In this document: in pieces, positions 19,788-29,338 of the stretch
How positions within the stretch are numbered: position 1 is the first letter of the stretch
Layout: each line of letters opens with the position of its first letter
Assembly: GCA_963721365.1 (NCBI GenBank)
Contig: CAVRJE010000023.1
Span: 310,001-374,000, forward strand
Direction of reading: 5' to 3'
Source: CAIQPS01 sp963721365
GTDB taxonomy: Bacteria; Actinomycetota; Thermoleophilia; RBG-16-64-13
DNA: 64,000 bases
The notes under the pieces: generated by a model
The model's database searches: none
What the model was told of the DNA's origin: nothing
What the model saw: the letters and a program-made list of their open reading frames with translations, nothing else
Made by a program: the position numbers and the translations under genes

Positions 19788-20831
19788 TTAGTAGCGTCGT
19801 CTCTTGACTCTCTGCGAACCCCGGTAGAGCGTGTCGAACTCCTCCAGGGAGCGGCCGGAGCCGACGGCAACGCACGTGAGGGGCGATTCGGCAAGATTCA
19901 CCGGCATCTGCGTCTCCTCGCGGACCCGCTCGCACATCCCACGTAGCAGCGATCCCCCGCCGGCCATCATGATCCCCCGGTCCATCACGTCTGAAGCCAG
20001 TTCCGGAGGGGTCTTGTCGAGGGTGGACTTGATGGCGTCGACGATAGCGGCCACTGGTTCGGCGATGGCCTCCCTGATCTCCTCCGAGGAGACCACCAGG
20101 GTCTTGGGCAGCCCGGTGACGAGGTCGCGCCCGCGGATCTCCGCGTGCTCTTCCTGCTCGAGCGGGAACGCCGAGCCGATCTCGAGCTTGAGCTCCTCGG
20201 CCGTCTGGCTGCCGATCATGAGCTTATATTCCTTCTTGATATAGGCGATGATCGCCTCATCCAGCTCGTCCCCACCGATCCTGACCGATTGCGCCACTAC
20301 GATGCCGGCCAGCGAGATGACCGCCACCTCGCTGGTCCCGCCCCCGATGTCCACGATCATGCTGCCGGTCGGCTCCCCCACAGGGAGACCCGCTCCGATA
20401 GCAGCGGCCATGGGCTCCTCGATCAGGTAGGCAGCCCGGGCGCCCGCGCTGATCGTCGCTTCTTCGACGGCCCGCCGTTCGACACCGGTGACTCCCGAAG
20501 GGACGCACACCACGACTCTCGGATGCGCCCACCGGTTCTGGTGCACGCGCTGGATGAAATGGCGGAGCATCTGCTCGGTGACGTCGAAGTCGGCGATGAC
20601 TCCGTCTTTGAGCGGCCGGATGGCCGAGATGGTTCCCGGCGTGCGTCCGAGCATGCGTTTGGCGTCGGCGCCGACAGCGAGGACATCGCCGGAACGGGAG
20701 TCGATAGCTACCACCGACGGCTCCGAAAGGACGATGCCGCGCCCTCGGACGTAGACGAGCGTGGTCGCGGTACCGAGGTCGACGGCCATATCCCGACCGG
20801 CAAACCCGGTGATGAACTCGGTGAAAGCTAT
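19788..20831 (-). CDS. mreB: Actin-like cell-shape protein MreB
   Basis: Actin-fold ATPase that steers lateral wall synthesis. The frame is intact. Nucleotide-binding motifs: DMAVDLGTATTLVYVRG, SEPSVVAID, VCVPSGVTGVERRAVEEA, MIVDIGGGTSEVAVISL and MMAGGGSLLRGM. The best N-terminus by family (AFTEFITGFAGRDMAVDLG) begins at an ATA codon at 20831, which follows a strong GGGAGG site; the first ATG is at 20789 inside the nucleotide-binding strand. Either ATA is the start or an ATG has been miscalled. First gene of the elongasome operon, behind a TATAAT box. Confidence 0.95.
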   Translation of the reverse strand: MAFTEFITGFAGRDMAVDLGTATTLVYVRGRGIVLSEPSVVAIDSRSGDVLAVGADAKRMLGRTPGTISAIRPLKDGVIADFDVTEQMLRHFIQRVHQNRWAHPRVVVCVPSGVTGVERRAVEEATISAGARAAYLIEEPMAAAIGAGLPVGEPTGSMIVDIGGGTSEVAVISLAGIVVAQSVRIGGDELDEAIIAYIKKEYKLMIGSQTAEELKLEIGSAFPLEQEEHAEIRGRDLVTGLPKTLVVSSEEIREAIAEPVAAIVDAIKSTLDKTPPELASDVMDRGIMMAGGGSLLRGMCERVREETQMPVNLAESPLTCVAVGSGRSLEEFDTLYRGSQRVKRRRY

Positions 20832-20890
20832 GGCCCTACCTCCCTCACGCGCTTCCCAAAAGCCCCTCGAGCGCTACCGGGGCGCTGCGT

Positions 20891-20896
20891 ATTATA
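20891..20896 (-). promoter_or_regulatory. -10 box of the mreB operon promoter
   Basis: Perfect TATAAT on the minus strand at the extreme 3' end of maf, about 60 nt before the mreB start region. The -35 is weak (GACCTT at 17 nt). It is placed to drive mreB-mreC-mreD-mrdA-rodA independently of maf. Confidence 0.6.
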
Positions 20897-21601
20897 GCCA
20901 CTGCCGCCGCAGAAGGTCGAACCCGGCCTCCCGAAAGAGGCGAGCGAGCAGGCACAGCGGCAATCCGACCACGTTGCTGTACTCGCCGCGTATCTCCGAA
21001 ACGAACATCCCCGCCAGCCCCTGGACGCCATACGCTCCCGCCTTGTCGGTCCATTCGCCGGACGCGATGTACGCCTCGATCTGAGCCTCTTCCAAGCGGA
21101 GGAAGGTCACATCGGTCGTCGCGGTGGCCACGCGAAGCCGTTCGTCGGGCTCTGCGCCGACCGCGCCCGGCTCGTCAGACGCCGGCATCTGCGCGCCCGC
21201 GGGGCCGCCGCCGGTGGCCGGCTCCCCTTCCGCAACGATACGGCGAAGCGCCACCCCGGAGACGACCTGGTGCGTCCTGCCCGACAGGGCCGCGATCATG
21301 TCTGCGGCCTCGGCGCGCGACGAAGGCTTGCCCATCACCCGCCCGTCGAGGGTCACGAGGGTGTCGGTGCCCAGCACGAAGGCGCCCTCAAGCGGACCGT
21401 GGGGTAGGGCGGCGTGGCGCACCTTCGCCACGGCGTTCTGGGCCGCCAGAGCCACGGCTGCGTCCCCTCCGACGGCTTCTTCGGCATCCGTCGCCACGAC
21501 CTCGTACGGCACCCCGACGTCGCGAGGAGCGAGTGGCGGCGCGGCGACTGCGAGGCGAGAAAGAGCCGGAAGTCGGCCGGAAAAGAGGGCCGCAGGTCCA
21601 C
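20892..21601 (-). CDS. maf: Maf-family nucleotide pyrophosphatase (one frameshift)
   Basis: House-cleaning pyrophosphatase acting on non-canonical or modified NTPs. About 236 aa from GTG 21601. Family signature FRLFLASQSPRR (SxSPRR), LGTDTLVTLDGRVMGKP, GRTHQVVSGVAL, GEWTDKAGAYGVQGLAG and YSNVVGLPLCLLARLF. One frame change near 21515, after LLATSG. It lies in the usual Gram-positive position upstream of mreB. A non-conserved ~35-residue Gly/Pro-rich insert precedes the ATATTDVTFL strand. Confidence 0.9.
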
Positions 21602-21638
21602 CAGCGCCTGGCGGGGCGAACGCGAAGTGCGGTGGCTG

Positions 21639-22060
21639 CTAGTAGCTGAGCTCGCCGCCCTCGGGGAAGAAGATGGCTATCTCCCTCTCGGCGCTAGCCA
21701 GGCTGTCGGCACTGTGCACCACGTTGCGGCGCATATCCAGGCCAAAATCGCCTCGGACTGTACCGGGTGCCGCGTTCGAGCGGATTGGTGGCGCCCATCA
21801 TCATGCGCACGATGCGAACGGCCTGGCGGCCCTTCGACCACCATTGCGAATACCGGGGCCGACGTGATGTGGTCCACGAGGTCGGCGTAGAAGTCCTTGC
21901 CCTGGTGCTCGGCATAGTGCCGCTCGGCCATCTCGCGAGTCACCATCAGCATGCGGGCGACCTTGATCGTCAGGCCCCGTCGTTCCATGCGGCTTATGAC
22001 CTCTCCCACCAGGCCGCGGGCCACTCCACTCGGCTTGACAAGCACCAACGTACGTTCCAC
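21639..22060 (-). CDS. ndk: Nucleoside diphosphate kinase (two frameshifts)
   Basis: Equilibrates NTP pools by a phospho-histidine intermediate. The rebuilt protein is ~140 aa: TLVLVKPSGVARGLVGEVI, HYAEHQGKDFYADLVDHI, SAPVFAMVVEG, AVRIVRMMMGATNPLE, and the active-site His in DMRRNVVHSADSLASAERE, ending ELSY. Shifts near 21825 and 21772. The real stop is TAG at 21639-21641. Confidence 0.93.
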
Positions 22061-22113
22061 CAGTTCCTCCCGGCGTTAGAGCGCGACACCCGCGCAGTTC
22101 GAAAAGCGAATAT

Positions 22114-22620
22114 CTACTGCACTTCGACGAGCCCGGGCGGCGCGTCGACAGGCGGGGCCACCCGCCGTGCTTTGAGATCGTGAGCGCAATAGGGGCAGAG
22201 CTTCCAGCCGGGCTCGAGCACCCGGTCACAGGAAGGGCAGGCGGTGCGCAGAGGCCGCCGGCAACTCGGACAGGCCAGGTAGTCGGGCCGGATGACCTCG
22301 CCACACGACGGGCAGGCGCGCAGCGTGTGAAGCTCTTGCTCCATGGCCCGCATCTCCAACTCCCTTTCGCGCGCCTCGGCCAGATACTCAGCAGGCCTGA
22401 GGATGGCGTAGATCAAGGTCCCGATGTAGGGCAGGACAAGCGAGGTGAGCACCGCGACACCCACGATGACGGGGTCGTCGATCCGTTTGCGCGCGTCCTT
22501 GTAGGTCCAGAAGACCAGAACGAGCCAAAGAACCACAGCGCAGAACAGGATGATGTAGACGGTGAGCATCCAATACGGCGAATTGATGATCCTATTGATG
22601 GTCTCGAAGAGGTTGTCCAC
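22114..22620 (-). CDS. Membrane protein with double zinc ribbon
   Basis: 168 aa. An N-terminal TM helix (MLTVYIILFCAVVLWLVLVF) is followed by YKDARKRIDDP, a second hydrophobic stretch VIVGVAVLTSLVLPYIGTLI, and a short Glu/Arg helix. The C-terminal double zinc ribbon has Cys pairs ACPSCGE, ACPSCRR, ACPSCDR and LCPYCAH. Such DZR membrane proteins sit near folC/ndk in several actinobacterial lineages; no biochemical role is known. The frame is intact. Confidence 0.75.
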   Translation of the reverse strand: MDNLFETINRIINSPYWMLTVYIILFCAVVLWLVLVFWTYKDARKRIDDPVIVGVAVLTSLVLPYIGTLIYAILRPAEYLAEARERELEMRAMEQELHTLRACPSCGEVIRPDYLACPSCRRPLRTACPSCDRVLEPGWKLCPYCAHDLKARRVAPPVDAPPGLVEVQ

Positions 22621-22630
22621 CTGCCGCCCC

Positions 22631-22753
22631 CTAGATCAGGACCCGTGCAAGCACGTAGCCGAGGGTAAAGAATACCACGACCACTATCGCCAAAAGCAGC
22701 AGGGTTATGAACACGGGATGCCCTGATTTCCTCGCTTTTTGTCGCGCGGCCAC
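22631..22753 (-). CDS. 40-residue single-pass membrane peptide
   Basis: Small ORF, GTG 22753 to TAG 22631, beginning 3 nt after the folC stop and ending 10 nt before the start of the zinc-ribbon gene. The basic N-terminus AARQKARKSGHP is followed by one strong TM helix (FITLLLLAIVVVVFFTLGYV). Tight packing between coding genes and a clean topology (positive-inside) support expression. No homologue recognised. Confidence 0.6.
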   Translation of the reverse strand: MAARQKARKSGHPVFITLLLLAIVVVVFFTLGYVLARVLI

Positions 22754-22756
22754 GGT

Positions 22757-24049
22757 CTACTTCATTCCCCGTTTGAGGTCGGAGATGAGCGTGAGGGAGC
22801 CGGTCACCAGTACCACCTGGTTGGAGGTGGCGAGCCGGTACGCGCTCACCATGGCCGAGTGAGGATCGGGGTCGACGAAGACCTCCGGTCCCTTGCCCAG
22901 TCCGGCTATGATGGCGGCCAACTCGTCCGCGAAGAGAGCCCGGGAGCTCGAGCTCTGGGTGGCGAAGATGATGTCGCAGCGCGGAGCCAGGTGACGGATC
23001 ATCTCCGCGGCTTCCTTGTCCCGGAGGATGGACACGACGGCGATGAGACGGCGGCGCTCGAGGATCTGATCCAGGGAGCGCATCGTCTCTTCCATGCCCG
23101 GAGGGTTGTGCGAGCCGTCGAAGATGCATAGCGGCTGGGTGCTGATGACTTCCAGCCGGCCGGGAGCCGCGGTGGAGGCGAGGGCGCGCCGCACCAGCTC
23201 CGGGTCGAGCTCATCGCGACCGAACAGCTCGACCGCCGCTACGGCGACCGCGGCGTTGGTCCGCTGGTAGCCGCCGAGGACCTTGAGACGGATATCCGTG
23301 TAGCAGCCATACAGACCGAAGACGTCAAACGAGTCGCCGCGAGGATCGGCCAGAATGACGACATCGTCGCCGAAGAAATGGCATTCCGCCTCCCGGGCCG
23401 CGCAGAACTCCTTGAGCTCGGCCTGGATCTCGGGAGCAAGCACCCCGGCGACGACCCGGCCGTGCTGAGGTATCACCGCGGCCTTCTCCTTGAGGATGGC
23501 CGATGGGCTGTCCCCAAGAAGCTCCGTATGCTCCCGCCCGATGCTGGTGAGCACCTGTACTTCCGAGGAGATCACCGCGGTCGCGTCCAGGCGGCCCCCC
23601 AACCCGGCCTCGATTACGGCCACGTCGCAACCTTGTTCTTTGAAATAGACGAACGCGGCGGCCGTAAGGACCTCGAACTGGGTGAGGGATTCACCCGGCT
23701 CGAAGGACTTCTCCACCTCATCCGCGACCGGCCTGAGGCGGGCCATCAGGTCGCAGAACTCCTCGTCACTCGAGGGGATGGAATCGACCATCTGACGTTC
23801 GGCCAGGCTGGTCAGATGCGGGGAGGTGTACGCCCCCACCTTGTGCCCCTGTGCTTCCAGCAACGTGGAGATGAAACGCGTCGTCGACGTCTTGCCATTC
23901 GTGCCCACCACGTGGATCGTGCGGTAGGCCGTCTGCGGGGAGCCGAGGGCCTCGACCAACTTCCTTACTCTCTCCAGGCCCAGCCGGGTACCCAGCCGCT
24001 CGAGCCCGTTGACATACTGCCAGATCTCGTGGGGGTCGCACGTGCTCAC
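22757..24049 (-). CDS. folC: Folylpolyglutamate/dihydrofolate synthase
   Basis: Adds glutamate to (dihydro)folate. 430 aa, intact. Mur-ligase fold: P-loop IHVVGTNGKTSTTRFI (~residue 43), SPHLTSLAERQ, VAVIEAGLGGRLDATAV, IGREHTELLGDS, and the C-terminal FDGSHNPPGME. The start is GTG 24049, overlapping the valS stop as GTGA; earlier in-frame starts would lie inside valS. Downstream of valS as in many Gram-positive genomes. Confidence 0.96.
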   Translation of the reverse strand: MSTCDPHEIWQYVNGLERLGTRLGLERVRKLVEALGSPQTAYRTIHVVGTNGKTSTTRFISTLLEAQGHKVGAYTSPHLTSLAERQMVDSIPSSDEEFCDLMARLRPVADEVEKSFEPGESLTQFEVLTAAAFVYFKEQGCDVAVIEAGLGGRLDATAVISSEVQVLTSIGREHTELLGDSPSAILKEKAAVIPQHGRVVAGVLAPEIQAELKEFCAAREAECHFFGDDVVILADPRGDSFDVFGLYGCYTDIRLKVLGGYQRTNAAVAVAAVELFGRDELDPELVRRALASTAAPGRLEVISTQPLCIFDGSHNPPGMEETMRSLDQILERRRLIAVVSILRDKEAAEMIRHLAPRCDIIFATQSSSSRALFADELAAIIAGLGKGPEVFVDPDPHSAMVSAYRLATSNQVVLVTGSLTLISDLKRGMK

Positions 24050-26742
24050 TGGTCTTCCTCCCCGGGTAGCGGCAGCCGCCCCCCTACCCGCTCCTCGTAG
24101 TGCCGGCGCACCTCGGACAACGCCGCTTCCGCCGCTGCCAGACGCAGGCGCTCTTCTGCGACCACCGCTTCGGGCGCTTTGGCCACAAAGCCCTGATTCT
24201 CCAACTTCGCCCGCGCTTTTGAAGCCTCGGCGTGCGCCTTGCGCGCCTTGGCCACCAACCTCGCAGCTTCGCGCTCCACGTCTACCAGACCCGCGAGGTC
24301 CAGCATGGCTTTCACGCCGGGTCCCTCGATGGAAGCGAAGCGTCCCTGCCACTGCTGCCCGTCGGCCAGCACCGCGACGAGCTCGCAACCGCACAACTGC
24401 CGGACCGCCCCGGGAAGGCCTTCCAGCGCTGCTGCCGCTCCCGGGCTCGACTCGGCAAGCGTGACTTTGCCCACGACCTCCCGGGCCAGACCCAACTCCT
24501 CTCGAGCCGAACGCAGACCGGCGACCACGGCTGTGAACGCCTCCATCGCCGTCTCTGCAGCGGGGTCGGCCCACTCCGTGTGAACCTCCGGATAGCTCGC
24601 ATCGAAGAGGCTGGCGGGGCGCTGCCCGGAAGCCACTTGCGGCAGGTGCCCGTAGATCTCCTCGGTGACGAACGGCATGACCGGATGAAGGATGATCATC
24701 ACCGCTTCGAGCAGGGCCAGTAGATTGCCGCTTACCTGGGCGCGTTGGGCCTCACTCTCGCTGTACAGGCGCGTCTTGGCTATCTCCAGGTACCAGTCGC
24801 ACACCTCGTTCCACACAAAGCGGTAGAGCAACCGGGCTACGTCGTCGAATTCGTAGGCTTCATAGAGCGTGGCCGCCTCGGCGCCCACGGCCGCAAGGCG
24901 GCTGAAGATCCAGCGATCGGCCGGGGTGGCGAGCGCCACGCGGGGTCCGCCCTCTGAGCGGCCGGCGGCCGGGTCGGCACCCTGGAGGATCAGGCGAGAA
25001 GCGTTCCAGATCTTGTTGGCGAAGTTGCGCCCCATCTCGATCCGCTCGGCGCTGAAGCGCACATCCTGAGCCGAGCTCATGTAGGCGAGGCCGAAACGCG
25101 TGGCATCGGCTCCGTAGTCGGCTATCAGCTCCAGCGGGTCGACTCCAGTTCCGAGGCTCTTGCTCATGCGCCGTCCGTCGGCCGCCAGAACGGTGGGATG
25201 GATGATGACGTCGGCGAAGGGGGCGTCGCCCATGAATTCGAAGCCCATCATGATCATCCGCGCTACCCACAGGTAGATGATGTCGCGGGCGGTGGAGAGC
25301 ACCGAAGTCGGATAGAAGGTCTTGAGCCGGTCCGTCTGCTCGGGCCAGCCCAGTGTGGCGAACGGCCACAGCGCCGAGCTGAACCAGGTGTCGAGGACGT
25401 CGTCCTCCTGCCTCACGGGACCGCCGCACTTTTCGCACAAGGCGGGGGCGGACACCGCAACCATCAGGTGATCGCAGTGCTCGCAGAGATACGCGGGGAT
25501 GCGGTGCCCCCACCACAACTGCCGGCTGACGCACCACGGCCGGATGCCCCGCATCCAATCCAGGTAGACGTCGCCCCAGCGCGCGGGCACGAAGCGGACG
25601 CGGCCTTGCTCCACGGCGGCGATGGCAGGCGCGGCCAGCCGTTTCATGTCCATGAACCACTGCAGAGAAAGCAGCGGCTCGATGGTGGTGCCGCAGCGGT
25701 AGCAGGTGCCCACCGAGTGGTCATAGTCCTCGGCCTTGACGAACAGACCCTCCTCCGCCAACCGTTCCAGGACGGCGGTCCGGGCGTCGGCGGCGGTCAT
25801 GCCGGAGAAGTCGCCGGCCTCCGAGGTCATGAGACCGTCGAGGCCGATCACCGAGAGGCTGGGGAGCCCGTGGCGCATCCCTATCTCCCAGTCGTCCGGG
25901 TCGTGCCCCGGCGTGATCTTGAGGGCACCGGTGCCGAAGCCGATGTCCACGTGCTCGTCGGCGATCACCGGCACCTCGCGCCCGGCAAGGGGCACCACCG
26001 CCATCTTGCCCACGAAACGCCCATACCGGGGGTCCTTGGGGTTGACCGCGACGGCGGTGTCGCCGAGGATCGTCTCCGGGCGGGTGGTGGCGACCGTCAG
26101 CGCCTCGCCCGATCCGGCGATGGGATACTTCACGTAGTAGAGCTTGGCCGCCTGGTCCTCGTGTTCCACTTCGAGGTCCGAGATGGCCGAGCCGCAGCGG
26201 GTGCACCAGTTGACCAGATAGACGTCGCGGTAGATATCGCCCTTACTGTAGAGCGCGACGAAGACTTCGGCTACGGCCTCCCGGTAGGCGTCGTCCATCG
26301 TGAACCGCTCCGACTCGTAGTCGCAGGCGCAGCCCAGGCGCTTGAGCTGGTGGATGATGGTCGATCCGTACTCCCGGCGCCATTCCCAGACGCGCTTCTC
26401 GAACTCCTCGCGGCCAAGGTCCTCCTTGCGCAGGCCCTCACCGGCCAGTTGCCCCTCGACCTTGTTCTGCGTGGCGATGCCCGCGTGATCGGTCCCCACC
26501 ACCCACAGGGTGTTGAAGCCGCGCAGGTGGCTGTAGCGGATGAGGATGTCCTGGATGGTGTCGTTGAGGGCATGCCCCATATGCAGCGAGCCGGTGACGT
26601 TCGGAGGCGGTATCGAGACTGTGTAGGGCGGACGAGGGTCATCGGCCGAGGCGTGGAAGGCGGAGCGCGCCAGCCAGGCCTTCATCAACCGCTCCTCCAC
26701 CTCGTGGGGCGCGTAACGCGCCCCCATGCTCACGTCGGTCAT
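24046..26742 (-). CDS. valS: Valyl-tRNA synthetase
   Basis: Class I aminoacyl-tRNA synthetase, 898 aa, intact frame. HIGH-type motif PPNVTGSLHMGHAL (residues ~47-60), a CP1 editing domain (TTRPETILGDTAVAVNP), a Cys cluster LCEHC and LCEKC, the KMSKS motif RRMSKSLGTG, an anticodon-binding domain, and a C-terminal coiled-coil arm typical of ValRS. It starts by an ATGA overlap with the lon stop. No T-box leader is seen, consistent with its internal operon position. Confidence 0.97.
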   Translation of the reverse strand: MTDVSMGARYAPHEVEERLMKAWLARSAFHASADDPRPPYTVSIPPPNVTGSLHMGHALNDTIQDILIRYSHLRGFNTLWVVGTDHAGIATQNKVEGQLAGEGLRKEDLGREEFEKRVWEWRREYGSTIIHQLKRLGCACDYESERFTMDDAYREAVAEVFVALYSKGDIYRDVYLVNWCTRCGSAISDLEVEHEDQAAKLYYVKYPIAGSGEALTVATTRPETILGDTAVAVNPKDPRYGRFVGKMAVVPLAGREVPVIADEHVDIGFGTGALKITPGHDPDDWEIGMRHGLPSLSVIGLDGLMTSEAGDFSGMTAADARTAVLERLAEEGLFVKAEDYDHSVGTCYRCGTTIEPLLSLQWFMDMKRLAAPAIAAVEQGRVRFVPARWGDVYLDWMRGIRPWCVSRQLWWGHRIPAYLCEHCDHLMVAVSAPALCEKCGGPVRQEDDVLDTWFSSALWPFATLGWPEQTDRLKTFYPTSVLSTARDIIYLWVARMIMMGFEFMGDAPFADVIIHPTVLAADGRRMSKSLGTGVDPLELIADYGADATRFGLAYMSSAQDVRFSAERIEMGRNFANKIWNASRLILQGADPAAGRSEGGPRVALATPADRWIFSRLAAVGAEAATLYEAYEFDDVARLLYRFVWNEVCDWYLEIAKTRLYSESEAQRAQVSGNLLALLEAVMIILHPVMPFVTEEIYGHLPQVASGQRPASLFDASYPEVHTEWADPAAETAMEAFTAVVAGLRSAREELGLAREVVGKVTLAESSPGAAAALEGLPGAVRQLCGCELVAVLADGQQWQGRFASIEGPGVKAMLDLAGLVDVEREAARLVAKARKAHAEASKARAKLENQGFVAKAPEAVVAEERLRLAAAEAALSEVRRHYEERVGGRLPLPGEEDQ

Positions 26743-29326
26743 GCCGGCCCAGTCTCCTCCAGCTCGCCCCTGCCGGGTGCCTCGACGCTACGTTCCTCGA
26801 CGCCGTGCAGCACGTGCGGCAGGACGTCGATGAAGCTGTCCACATAGACGATCTCGAGTCCCTTCTTGAGCTCCAACGGAAGCTCGTGGATCTCGGGCGC
26901 CACCGTCCTGGGCAGGACGACGGTCTGCACTCCTTCCCGCAGAGCGGCCAGCATCTTCTCTTTGAGCCCACCCACCGGTAGCACCTGGCCGGTCAGCGTG
27001 ATCTCCCCCGACAAGGCGATCTTGGGCAGGACGGGTATCTGCAGCAACGCCGAGAGAAGCGCGGTGGCGACGGCGATGCCCGCCGAAGGCCCTTCCTTGG
27101 GAACGCCGCCCTCGGGGAAGTGCATCCGCACCTCCAGCGCGGACAGGAGTTCATGGTCCGACGGTTGCTGCGGATCGCACTCGCCGGCGCGTTCATCGGG
27201 CCGGAATCCCGGCTCCGGAGCGCCGGTCTCGATGAGCCGGCCGCCGGGGCGACGCAGATCGCCACCCTGGCCGGCGCCGCCCGAGTCCTCAGGCGGCTCC
27301 GGTTGCTGGTAGTTGTCGAGCAGATAGGCGCGCCCGGGCGACTCCGCCCAGAGTGCGCCCAGAACTGGATCTCTCACGAGCGAGGTCTTCAGATAGCCCC
27401 AGGCCGCGGTGACGCTCTCCTGCATGATCTCGCCGAGTTGCCCGGTCAGGTGGAAATCGCCCTTGCCGGGCGTCACCACGCATTCGATGCGAAGCACGTC
27501 CCCCCCGGCCCCCGTATATGCCAGTCCGAGGCTGACGCCCACGTGGGGCTCGGTGCCCAGACGAGCGGACAGGAACGGGGCCGGCCCCACCAGTTTCGGC
27601 AACTGGGCCGGCCCTACCCGGCGAGGCACCTGTCTTGCCCTCCACCTTCATGCGCGCCAGCCGCCGGTACACCTTGCCGATGAGGCGGGCCACCTCCCTG
27701 CACCCCGGCCTCCCGGGTGTACTCACGGATGAGGGTCCGTACCGCGGCCGGGGTGAGCACGTTGCCCAGGTCGCTCAGCCCGCTCTCCTCGGCGATCCTC
27801 GGGATCAGATGGCGCGCGGCTATCTCGAGCTTCTCGCGATCCGTGTAGCCGGGAAGCCGGATGATCTCCAGGCGGTCGTGCAGCGTCTCGGGGATATCCT
27901 CGTCGTAGTTCGCCGTGGCTATGAAGAACACGTGCGAAAGGTCGTACTCGAGCTCGAGGTAGTTGTCGCGGAAGGTGCGGTTCTGCACCGGGTCGAGCAC
28001 CTCCATGAGGGCCGCGGCCGGGTCTCCCCGCCAGTCGGCCTCCATCTTGTCGATCTCGTCGAGCACGATCACCGGGTCGTCGACGCCCGCCCGCTTGAGC
28101 GCGTCGATGATGCGGCCGGGCATGGCCCCCACGTAGGTCCGCCGGTGACCCCGGATCTCGCCCTCGTCGCGCACCCCGCCCAGGCTGATGCGCTGCAGCG
28201 GCCGTTCCAGCCCTTTCGCGGTGGCCATGGCGACGGAAGTCTTGCCCACACCCGGCGGGCCGACCAGGCAGAGGATCGCGTTGGGCGGAGTGCCGCCCCG
28301 CAGCGACGCCACCGCCAGGTACTCGATGATGCGGTCCTTCACGCTCTTGAGACCGTAGTGGGTCTCGTCGAGCACGCGCGCGACCGCGGCCACGTCCGGG
28401 ATGGCCGAACCGGAGCGAGTGCCCCAGGGCAGACCGAGGGCGGTGTCGAGGTACGTCTTGGCCACCGCGACTTCCGCGGATAGCGGCGGCAGGTCGCTGA
28501 GCCTCTTGATCTCCTTGGTGAGGGCGGCAGCGGCGGCTTCGGGAAGCTTCTTGCCCTCGAGTTGCTTGAGGTACGCCCCGCGCTCGCTATCTTCCTCGCC
28601 CTCCTCGCCCAGCTCGTCCTGGAGCACTTTGAGCCGCTCGTGCAGGAACACCCGCCGCTGCTGGCGCTCGAAGCTGTCGTGCACCCGCTCGGAGATCTCG
28701 TTCTCCAAGGCGATGAACTCGTTCTCCTGGATGAGCGTCTCGAGGAGCAACAGCAGCCGGGCTTCGGGCTCGTCGCCCTCCAGCAGCTCCTGCTTGCGGT
28801 CGGGGCCGATCATCAGGTTCGAGGCGATGACGTTGACCATGTTCTCCGGGTCGGTCACGCTCTCGAGCGCGGTCTCGGCTTCCTCGGGAAGCTGTGGGGT
28901 CTGGCCGACATAGTTGGCAAACTCCCGCCCGACCGAGTCCATGAGCGCCCGCATGCGGGGCCACTTGGCCGGCGTCTTGCTCTCCACCGGGCTGTAGCGG
29001 ACCGTGAACAGAGGTGCCGTCGCCTGGAAGGAATCTATGGTCACCCGTTCCCGCCCTTCGATGAGGGCTTTCAGGGTGCCGTCCGAAAGACGCGAGAACT
29101 GGACCACCTTGGCCAGGGTGCCAACCGGGTAGATGTCCTCTGGCTCGGGGTCGTCGGTGGCGGCCGACCGCTGCGCGGCCATCACGAGCATGCCGCCGGT
29201 CTGCTGGGTCTGCTCGAGCGCGCGGACGCCCTTGTCCCTCTCCACGAATATCGGCGCCAGCATCCCCGGGAAGAGGACGAGGTCGCGTGTAGCGAGTAGC
29301 GGGACAGCCCGTCTGCTTTCAGCCAT
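26739..29326 (-). CDS. lon: Lon ATP-dependent protease (two frameshifts)
   Basis: AAA+ protease for damaged and regulatory proteins. About 860 aa: N-terminal substrate domain (LLATRDLVLFPGMLAPIF), AAA+ Walker A LVGPPGVGKTSVAMA, Walker B VIVLDEIDKM, arginine-finger region, and P domain with catalytic Ser in VPKEGPSAGIAVA and Lys in PVGGLKEKMLAALRE. Frame changes near 27705 and 27625 fall at the AAA+/P-domain junction. A Pro/Gly-rich insertion of about 60 residues precedes the SALEVRMHFPEG strand, before the catalytic Ser. It lies between clpX and valS. Confidence 0.95.
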
Positions 29327-29338
29327 CTATCGTCCCGC

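Noticed and set aside
24046..26742. T-box leader for valS
   Set aside because: valS begins inside the lon stop codon (ATGA), leaving no leader.
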